From the NCBI RefSeq assembly GCF_020515625.1, contig NZ_JAIWPJ010000001.1:1922001-1986000 (forward strand): DNA of 64,000 nucleotides. The letters are read 5' to 3'. Position 1 is the stretch's first letter, and every line of letters starts with the position of its first letter. The position numbers and the translations under genes were made by a program. This DNA is from Natrinema amylolyticum (lineage in GTDB: Archaea; Halobacteriota; Halobacteria; Halobacteriales; Natrialbaceae). The notes beneath the pieces were generated by a model. The model made no database searches. It was not told where the DNA came from and saw only the letters and a list, made by a program, of their open reading frames with translations. Below are positions 58,020-64,000 of this stretch, one piece after another.

Positions 58020-58406
58020 ATGAAGGAGTACAAGATGCGTCGCGGCGAATATCTCGAGGAACGAATCCCAGACATGGAGGAGACGATCGAGGACTACTTC
58101 GGTCCCATCACCACCACACAGGAGTACAAAGGGAGCGACCTCTACGTCATCGGCGAGCCCGACAACCCCGTCTTCGAGAAAATCGTCGCTGGAACCGTCG
58201 AATACTCCGGCAAGAAGGACAAACTCGGCGTCGAGTTCCACGAGCGCGACCCCACCGAACTCGGTCCCGACGAACTCGAGGCCGCCGGCGAAGCCGTGGA
58301 CGCGAAAAACGACTTCCTGCTCGAGGCGACCGGCCGCGACGCCAAGTCCCGTCGCGAGTCGATGAAGCGCAAAGTCGAAGACGATCCGGATCACGATTTC
58401 GATTAA
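58020..58406 (+). CDS. DUF5611 family protein
   Basis: 128 residues from ATG 58020. MKEYKMRRGEYLEERIPDMEETIEDYFGPITTTQEYKGSDLYVIGEPDNPVFEKIVAGTVEYSGKKDKLGVEFHERDPTELGPDELEAAGEAVDAKNDFLLEATGRDAKSRRESMKRKVED matches the archaeal DUF5611 proteins in length and order of motifs; the function is unknown. GTAAACAC near 57990-57997 is about 27 nt upstream, fitting a leaderless start; an in-frame ATG at 57981 would lie upstream of it. The basic KSRRESMKRK near the C-terminus is unusual for its neighbours and could contact nucleic acid. Confidence 0.84.
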   Translation: MKEYKMRRGEYLEERIPDMEETIEDYFGPITTTQEYKGSDLYVIGEPDNPVFEKIVAGTVEYSGKKDKLGVEFHERDPTELGPDELEAAGEAVDAKNDFLLEATGRDAKSRRESMKRKVEDDPDHDFD

Positions 58407-58715
58407 CGACCTTCTGCGCCGCGTTCTTCGCGTGCCGGGAGCCAGTAGTGTTTTCGGTGGTTCGTCGCTCGCAAACGTCATCGAAACCCCTCCGCCGTTC
58501 TCTCACTCCCCTAGCCGCTCGTTCGATCAGTTATCGGCCCCCTCGATCGGACGGTCTAACGGCTACTTTCGGGCGAGCGCCTGCCCTTCCCCGAGTCGGG
58601 CGACTCACCGCGGTCGCGGTGAGCCGCCTTCCGGCCACCGCACTACTCGTCCGACCAGTCGTTCCGACGATCGCCTTCGTAACGGCTTTTGTCGGGGCGT
58701 CGCATCACTCGAGTA
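58407..58715. other. Gap of about 310 nt with one hairpin
   Basis: No supported gene. At 58604-58623 CTCACCGCG-GT-CGCGGTGAG forms a perfect 9-bp hairpin with a 2-nt loop, the tightest in the window. CTTTTG near 58686 gives a weak TATA about 28 nt before the next ATG (58716). The remaining frames are Arg/Ser-rich and non-acidic. Confidence 0.5.
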
Positions 58716-58889
58716 ATGGACGGACAGGCGTTTCTCGCCGCAACGCTCGTCGCTCACGCCGGCTTCGCGATCGTCGTGGCCATCCACGCGTTCGCGACGG
58801 ATCGTGACGCCGGCAGGTGGCCATTCGTGACGCTCGCGTTCGGGCTGGCCGGGATCGCTGCCTATTTCTTCTACGACGAATCGAGATAG
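58716..58889 (+). CDS. Small two-segment membrane protein
   Basis: 57 residues from ATG 58716. Two hydrophobic segments (FLAATLVAHAGFAIVVAIHAFA and PFVTLAFGLAGIAAYFFYD) with a short acidic-basic turn (TDRDAGRW). Small, but its frame is clean and a TATA-like CTTTTGTC is about 28 nt upstream. No family is recognised. It is convergent with the Cld-family gene. Confidence 0.6.
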   Translation: MDGQAFLAATLVAHAGFAIVVAIHAFATDRDAGRWPFVTLAFGLAGIAAYFFYDESR

Positions 58890-58965
58890 CGGTCTCTCGC
58901 AGTCGCCGAACGCGGACTCGTCTCGAAAACGGATGCGGAGAAAAGCGACGCGATGAATCGGACGA

Positions 58966-60555
58966 TCAGGCCAGGAAGACGTGTCGCGGTCGGTCCGCGA
59001 GGACGTCCCGACCGAACTCGACGGTCTCCGAGAAGGCGTCGCTGCGGAAGAACTGCATGGCGTCCTCGCGGGCGTCCCAGCGACTGGCGATGAACATGTC
59101 GTTCTCGTCCTCGCGGTTGACCAGCAGGTCGGTCTTGCGGTGACCGTCCATGTCGGCGAGTACCCCGCCGACGTCCTCGAAGGTCCCGACGAAGTCCCCG
59201 CGGCGGTCCGGCTTGACGGTGTAGAACATCCCCATCGTTCCCCAGGAGTCGCTATCGTCGTCGCCCGCCTGCCGAACGATTTCGGGGAGATCAGCGAGGA
59301 ACCCAGCCGCCGTGCTCGCGGCGCGTTCGGTGTCCCAGAGGCTGACGACCGCGGTCTCAGCACCGTCGCCGCCCTCGCCCTCACGGGTTCCCCGCTCGTC
59401 ATCCCGAGGCAGCTTCGCCGCCTCGCGCGGCTCGTAGACCGCCGTCTTCACGTGCGTATCGTAGTGATCGAAGTTCCCACGGAGGCCGTCGACCTCCTCG
59501 AACAGTTCGTCGGGATCGGCAGCGGAGTAGAGAACGACCGCGTGGACGTCCTCGCCGTGGGGCTGGCCCGCGTAGACGCCGATGTCCTCGAGTTCGCTGC
59601 GCAGGTCTTCGTCGTCATCGTCGTGCGGGCCATCGGAGCCGCCCTCGTCGCCGTGACTACCCGACTCCGCGTCGCTACCGTGGTGATGACCGTCGGAATC
59701 GCCGTGATGATGTCCCTCGGCGTCGCCACCCGCGTGGGCGTGGCCGTGACCGCCGTGTCCCTCGTCCTCCTGGGGAATCGTCTCGCCGGCGAGGAAGGCC
59801 CCGAGGTTTTCGGGCGGGAACCGGCGGCCGGAGAGGAACCGACCGAACTCGGCGAAGCGGGAGCTCGAGGGGTCGAAGCGCATCTCGTAGAGCAGTTCCT
59901 TCACGTCGGTGGGGTCGTCCCCGAACAGGGTCACGCCCCACTCGAAGTCGTCGAGGCCGATGCTGCCGGAGATGATCTGGGTGACGCGACCGGCGTAGTC
60001 TCGCCCGATGTCGCCGTGGGAGGAGAGGTGCTCCGCGCGCTCGTCGAAGGGCAGGTCGTACCAGTTGTCTTCCGGGCCGCGGCGCTTGTCCATCGGGTAG
60101 AACGTCACGAACTCGCTGTCCGGAATCTCGGGCTCAAGCCGGGACTCGATATAGCGCTCGAGACCGGTGTCCTCGACCTCGCTGTCCTCGTCGAAGTAGT
60201 CCTCGGACATGTAGCCAGAGACCTCCGTCACCGAGAGGTAGGAGTCGGCCCGCTCGGTGAACTCGGCGAGGGCGGTGTGTTCGAACCGCCGCTCGAGCGT
60301 GTCGATGTCGGAGAGCGTCGGCCGGAGATGGAGGACGAGCAGGTCGGCCTTGTGGCCCAGCACGGAGAACGTGGCCGATTCGCCTGCGTCGGCGTCGTCG
60401 ACAGCCTCGGCGGACGCGAGGTAGTCGATTCCCTCGTCGATCGCCTGCGAGCGCCGCCGTTCGGGAGCCGATCGCCAGGCGTCCCAGTCGATCGACCGGA
60501 AGTCGTGCAGGACGTACCAGCCCTCGTCGGTCTGTGGTGGTCGCCGTCGTTCCAT
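58966..60555 (-). CDS. PitA-type fusion: chlorite-dismutase/HemQ-like domain plus Abm-like domain
   Basis: 529 residues. The N-terminal domain (1-255) is of the Cld/HemQ family: TFYPMDKRRGPEDNWYDLPFDERAEHLSSHGDIGRDYAGRVTQIISGSIGLDDFEWGVTLFGDDPTDVKELLYEMRF (about 151-226) aligns with HemQ so that Tyr153 matches the catalytic Tyr and His180 the proximal haem ligand. A His-rich linker at about 267-311 carries 12 His (GHGGHGHAHAGG, GHHHGDSDGHHHG). The C-terminal part (about 320-529) is an Abm-like ferredoxin-fold domain. This is the haloarchaeal PitA arrangement known from Haloferax. It probably makes or handles haem; the His stretch may bind metal. Confidence 0.93.
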   Translation of the reverse strand: MERRRPPQTDEGWYVLHDFRSIDWDAWRSAPERRRSQAIDEGIDYLASAEAVDDADAGESATFSVLGHKADLLVLHLRPTLSDIDTLERRFEHTALAEFTERADSYLSVTEVSGYMSEDYFDEDSEVEDTGLERYIESRLEPEIPDSEFVTFYPMDKRRGPEDNWYDLPFDERAEHLSSHGDIGRDYAGRVTQIISGSIGLDDFEWGVTLFGDDPTDVKELLYEMRFDPSSSRFAEFGRFLSGRRFPPENLGAFLAGETIPQEDEGHGGHGHAHAGGDAEGHHHGDSDGHHHGSDAESGSHGDEGGSDGPHDDDDEDLRSELEDIGVYAGQPHGEDVHAVVLYSAADPDELFEEVDGLRGNFDHYDTHVKTAVYEPREAAKLPRDDERGTREGEGGDGAETAVVSLWDTERAASTAAGFLADLPEIVRQAGDDDSDSWGTMGMFYTVKPDRRGDFVGTFEDVGGVLADMDGHRKTDLLVNREDENDMFIASRWDAREDAMQFFRSDAFSETVEFGRDVLADRPRHVFLA

Positions 60556-60729
60556 ACTCGCGGGTTGGGACGGGACCGCTAAGAAGGACCGGGTTTCGCC
60601 CCGATCCGCTGGCGCTACCGGTGTCGGTCCGTCGTCCGGCGGATCGCCGAACTCGTCGCTGCTCGCCAGTTCGCCGTGTTCGGACGTGACCGAAACGCTT
60701 TACGTCTATCCGTTTAACGGACCAGCCGT

Positions 60730-61257
60730 ATGCGGAAAAGTGGGCCGCCGAAAGGACTCATCGCCTATCTCGTCCTCGAACTCCTCGAGGAGAAGCCCCG
60801 GTACGGCTACGAGATTCTCAAGGAGATCCGCGAGATCAGCGGCGGTCACTGGGAGCCGTCCTACGGGTCGGTCTATCCGATCCTCTACAAGTTCGAGGAG
60901 AAGGGCTGGGCCGAGCGCATCGAGCGCGAGGACGAACCCGACCGGAAGTACTTCGAGCTCACGGACGACGGGCGCGCGGAACTCGAGGAGCGCCGCGAGA
61001 GCGGCTCGGAGAAGGCCCGGGACTTCGCGGACGTCATCCTCGGCTTTTTTCACGTCTACGCGGCCTTCTCGACGGACGATCGGTTCGAAATCCCGGAGAT
61101 GGAGGGAGAGTGGTGTTTCGACGAGGAGTTCAGCCGATGGGTCGTCGAACAGGTCGTGCGCCACTACGAACACTACTTCGAGACCGAGTTCGAACGCATC
61201 GAGGAGACGCCCGAGGAATTTTACGACCGCCACGGGATCGATCCCGACGACTCGTAA
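60730..61257 (+). CDS. PadR family transcriptional regulator
   Basis: 175 residues. GPPKGLIAYLVLELLEEKPRYGYEILKEIREISGGHWEPSYGSVYPILYKFEEKGWAERIEREDEPDRKYFELTDDGRAELEERR (about 5-90) is a full PadR winged helix with the family's YGYEILK, GSVYPILYKFEEKGW and RKYFELTDDG motifs. The C-terminal 85 residues are a Vir_act_alpha_C-like helical domain. CTTTACGTC near 60697-60705 could be a TATA box about 28-30 nt upstream. The target is unknown; it is divergent from the PitA gene, which is one possible target. Confidence 0.93.
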   Translation: MRKSGPPKGLIAYLVLELLEEKPRYGYEILKEIREISGGHWEPSYGSVYPILYKFEEKGWAERIEREDEPDRKYFELTDDGRAELEERRESGSEKARDFADVILGFFHVYAAFSTDDRFEIPEMEGEWCFDEEFSRWVVEQVVRHYEHYFETEFERIEETPEEFYDRHGIDPDDS

Positions 61258-61277
61258 GCCGCCGCTGGAGCCGATTC

Positions 61278-63116
61278 TCAGCCCAGCAGTTGCGGGCCGA
61301 ACAGCAGGAGGACGAAGCTCACGAGCATCGTCACCCCGATCGCCGTCGTTACCATGCGGACCATTCCGCGGGTCGCGTCGACCGGTAGCCGAGAGACGAT
61401 CGCTTCGGTGCTCGTCCGGAGGATGTGGCCGCCGTCGAGCGGGAACGCCGGGATGCAGTTGAAAAAGCCCAGTTGGACGTTGATCCAGCCGGTCCAGAAC
61501 AGCAGGTTCGCGAGGAGGAAGACGGTCCCGTCTCCGAGTGCACCGAGCATCCCCTGGACTTCGTAGAAGTTCTGAATCCCGCCGGTGAAGCCGGCGAAAT
61601 TGAACGGCATCGCACCGCTGACGCCGATAACCGGCAACATGAGCGCGATTCCGATCTTCCCGAGGAAGCTCCCGGTGATCGGACCGAACCGCGTCTCGCC
61701 GTCGCCGCCGAGCAGTCCCAGATACTCGCTCGCGGGATAGAGCTGCACGCCGATATCGTTCACCGCGACGCCGGACATCCCCTGATGACCTTGAATCCCG
61801 AGGAACCCGCTATCGGATCGCGGATGCTCGTCGAGCGTGACTGTGTACGTCTCGCGTTCGTCGCCGACGTACCCCGCGACCTCGACCTGCTGGTCGGGCT
61901 CGCTGTCCTCGAGCAGGGCGGCGAGATCCTCGTAGTTCTGTACCCGTTCGCCGTCGAAGCGGGTAATGACGAAGGTCTCGTCGGTCGGGCCCGTCTCGCG
62001 CTCGAGGGGGCCGTCTGCGGCGACGGTCACCGCCGCGCCGACGGTCACCTCGCGCTCGATCCGATCGTCGCCGTCCGCGGGCTCGATCGTCAGCGTGACC
62101 CGCTCGCTGTCGCCGACGGCATCGTAGAAGCCGCGTTCGGTCGCGACGGTCCGGCCGTCGACCGCGCGGATCTTGTCACCGACGGCGAGCCCCGTCGGTC
62201 CGTTTTCCAGCGCCGTCGTCACGAGCAGCGACCGATCGACGGTCTCCGTGCGCTCGCCGTTGAGTTCGACGCTCACCTGCTCGCCGTCGACGGCCTCGAG
62301 CCGGTTCGCGAGGTCGTCGTTGCCCTCGACTGCAGTGCCGTTGATCGCCGTAATACGGTCGTTCGGCTCGATTCCGGCGTCGGCCGCGGGCGAGTCGGGA
62401 GCGACGCCGCCGACGGCGGCACCGGGCGCGACGCCGATCGCGCCGACGACCGGGCCGAACAGGAGGGCGAAGGCCAGCAGCGTGATCGCGAAGTTGTTCG
62501 TGACGCCGGCCGCGAACATCCGCGTCTGGCCGCCCCGCGAGGCCGACTTGCTGCTCTCCTGGTCCGGTTCGACGAACGCACCGATGGGGAGGAACGCGAG
62601 CATCGCGACCCCCATCGAGTCGATATCGATGTCCTCAACGCGACAGAGCAGTCCGTGGCCACCCTCGTGGACGACGAGTCCGACGAGCAGCCCGAAGACG
62701 ATACCGGGCGTCGCCGACAGCGGCAGAAAGTCGTTGACTCCGGGGATGACGAGAACGTTGTGGGGCTGTCTAGCGGGCGAACTCGCCGGCTGTGGCGAGG
62801 AGAGAGCGACCATCGCCACGCGAATCAGCACCGCGAACATGCTGATCATCACGACGATCGCGATGCCGACGCCGAAGTTCGACCACGCCCGCCAGAAGCG
62901 CTTCGGTCGCGCGAGCCGGTCGAGAAGCGCCCGGCCGCGTTTCGTGTGGAACGTGAGAATCGGCCCCTGGGTCCCGATATAGTCGGGGAGATACCCCCCG
63001 TTTCGGAGCCCGACGACCGCGAGCCAGTAGAGGAGAAGCCCGATCAGAACCCACGTGAGGAGTTCAGAGCCGTAGATTGCGGGCGGCGAGACGACAGCGA
63101 GAGAGCCGTGATCCAT
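61278..63116 (-). CDS. Site-2-protease-type membrane metalloprotease (M50) with PDZ domains
   Basis: 612 residues. The zinc site HEGGH at 150-154 lies in a membrane segment (LVVHEGGHGLLCR), and the third ligand motif N-x-x-P-x-x-x-x-D-G is in NCIPAFPLDGGHIL (about 560-573). Two or three PDZ-like regions lie between them (GGVAPDSPAADAGIEPNDRITAINGTAVEG and GLAVGDKIRAVDGRTVATERGFYDAVG). This is the S2P arrangement that cuts membrane-bound regulators inside the membrane. Long insertion with PDZ domains is typical of haloarchaeal members. The substrate is unknown. Confidence 0.95.
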   Translation of the reverse strand: MDHGSLAVVSPPAIYGSELLTWVLIGLLLYWLAVVGLRNGGYLPDYIGTQGPILTFHTKRGRALLDRLARPKRFWRAWSNFGVGIAIVVMISMFAVLIRVAMVALSSPQPASSPARQPHNVLVIPGVNDFLPLSATPGIVFGLLVGLVVHEGGHGLLCRVEDIDIDSMGVAMLAFLPIGAFVEPDQESSKSASRGGQTRMFAAGVTNNFAITLLAFALLFGPVVGAIGVAPGAAVGGVAPDSPAADAGIEPNDRITAINGTAVEGNDDLANRLEAVDGEQVSVELNGERTETVDRSLLVTTALENGPTGLAVGDKIRAVDGRTVATERGFYDAVGDSERVTLTIEPADGDDRIEREVTVGAAVTVAADGPLERETGPTDETFVITRFDGERVQNYEDLAALLEDSEPDQQVEVAGYVGDERETYTVTLDEHPRSDSGFLGIQGHQGMSGVAVNDIGVQLYPASEYLGLLGGDGETRFGPITGSFLGKIGIALMLPVIGVSGAMPFNFAGFTGGIQNFYEVQGMLGALGDGTVFLLANLLFWTGWINVQLGFFNCIPAFPLDGGHILRTSTEAIVSRLPVDATRGMVRMVTTAIGVTMLVSFVLLLFGPQLLG

Positions 63117-63181
63117 CGATACTATCTCCGGGCGGCGTTCTCAAATGACTTTTGTCTATTCGGCCGGCCGTTCGGTCCCGC

Positions 63182-64000
63182 TCAGCGCTCCCGGCGCAGT
63201 CGCCCGACGACGAACTCCCGGTCGACCTTCGCGAGGAACGGCCCGAGCTTCGGGCCCTGCTCCTCGTCGAAGAACAGCCGGTATCCGGCCCCGAAGAAGT
63301 CGCCGACGTCGACATTGTTGCGCTTTGCGGCCTCGTAGATCTCACCCTGAATGTCCTCGGGATCGTGGCCCTCCTCGATGAAATCGGCCAGTTCCGCGAG
63401 CGCGGCCTCGGTGTCGGCATCGAACTCGTGATCCGGAATCTCGGTTCGCTTGAGCTCGTAATCGAACTCGTTGCCCGTCCGGCGCGCCCAATTGCGGGCC
63501 TGTTCGACCCGCTCTAGGGCACCCTCGACGGCCCACTCCGGCGCGTCGTCGGGAATGTGTCCTTCACGGCGGGCGATCTCCTCGCGCAGGTCGGGGTCAT
63601 CGGTCATCCCGAGCACCGCGGCGAAGGTGTAGGGAAGCCGAATCCGCTCTTCGCGCGGCTCCTCGACCACGAACGGGTAGACGCGCTCGGCGAACGCCTG
63701 CTCGTCCTCGCTGGCATCGATCTCGCCGAAATAGGTCGCCTCGAGCCGGTCGAACTCATCGACCAGCTGGTCCAATCGCTCGATGCTGAAGTCCCGGGCC
63801 TTCGCGGGGTCCTTCGCGAAGAAGTAGCGCAGGACCTCCGGCTCGAGCAGTTCGAGGACGTCCGAGACCAGAATCACGTTCCCCTCGGAGGAGGAGAACG
63901 GCTCGCCCTCGAGCGTGAACCACTCGTAGACCATCGGGACCGGCGGCTCGATCTCGAGGACGGTGCGCGCGACGTCCTGTCCGCTGGGCCAGGAGCCCTC
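63182..64000 (-). CDS. lysS: Lysyl-tRNA synthetase, class I, 3' part only
   Basis: The gene continues beyond the right edge; about 272 codons are seen. The KMSKS-like loop is EGEPFSSSEGNVI (near 63900), preceded by PPVPMVYEWFTLEG, as in class I LysRS. The helical anticodon-binding domain follows (LELLEPEVLRYFFAKDPAKARDFSIERLDQLVDEFDRLEATYFG...). Class I LysRS is used in most Archaea. The C-terminus LAKVDREFVVGRLRRER is complete. The HIGH motif and catalytic part lie outside the window. Confidence 0.93.
   Translation of the reverse strand, partial: EGSWPSGQDVARTVLEIEPPVPMVYEWFTLEGEPFSSSEGNVILVSDVLELLEPEVLRYFFAKDPAKARDFSIERLDQLVDEFDRLEATYFGEIDASEDEQAFAERVYPFVVEEPREERIRLPYTFAAVLGMTDDPDLREEIARREGHIPDDAPEWAVEGALERVEQARNWARRTGNEFDYELKRTEIPDHEFDADTEAALAELADFIEEGHDPEDIQGEIYEAAKRNNVDVGDFFGAGYRLFFDEEQGPKLGPFLAKVDREFVVGRLRRER

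Overview
The window looks like a chromosomal segment of an extremely halophilic archaeon (class Halobacteria, probably the Natrialbales: Natrinema/Haloterrigena/Natrialba relatives). The evidence is high-GC DNA, proteins very rich in Asp and Glu, many genes with a TATA box about 26-30 nt before the start codon (leaderless transcripts), Tat-type lipoprotein signals, and archaeal markers such as the thermosome, Nob1, aIF5B, class I LysRS and a separate GMP synthase ATPase subunit. Genus placement is inference. No rRNA, tRNA or CRISPR array was seen.

Layout. 1-10815: partial secF, a DUF5812-type gene, pgi, a CPBP protease, the nob1/PRC-barrel pair beside infB (aIF5B), small halophile-specific genes, pyrG. 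10816-13456: a low-GC island splitting pyrG from guaAb, with an 84-bp hairpin element, a Tat-secreted protein with an internal duplication, a decayed IS6-type transposase and a small membrane protein. 13457-24230: guaAb (behind a possible 24-residue leader peptide), moaB/mogA and 5-formyl-THF cyclo-ligase, a four-gene overlapping ABC-2/regulator operon with a candidate operator, a medium-chain dehydrogenase, a sulfatase-like/methyltransferase pair, a cold-shock gene. 24367-27053: regulatory genes (winged helices, HalOD1, DUF7344, Bat-type HTH). 27453-33574: a glycosyltransferase-methyltransferase-hairpin-fold protein operon, idi, a diacylglycerol kinase-like gene, a PHP gene.

33575-64000: a frameshifted amidase-like remnant, an Lrp gene divergent from carA (carB absent here), two paralogous Tat lipoprotein substrate-binding proteins each behind an iron-box palindrome, a SIMPL-domain lipoprotein, a cysK-like synthase, a TraB-like gene, the thermosome, a full ABC exporter, lrp/glnA, a metallophosphoesterase, a coiled-coil/HhH protein, a gamma-carbonic-anhydrase-like protein, an orphan 2-oxoacid dehydrogenase E1 alpha, TrmB, a YgfZ-like gene, an Asp-rich zinc-ribbon protein with a perfect octapeptide repeat, a PitA-type Cld/Abm fusion, PadR, a site-2 protease and the 3' part of lysS.

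Themes: nucleotide synthesis (pyrG, guaAb, carA), nitrogen assimilation under Lrp control (glnA, carA), iron acquisition (paired lipoproteins) and haem chemistry (PitA), protein homeostasis (thermosome, CPBP, M50), and many one-domain regulators. Accessory signals are concentrated at 10.8-13.4 kb, 25-27 kb and around 53.4 kb. No complete new defence or mobile system was identified. The best leads are the paired hairpin elements, the leader ORFs before guaAb and the thermosome, the four-gene ABC operon with its inverted repeat, and the iron-box lipoprotein pair.
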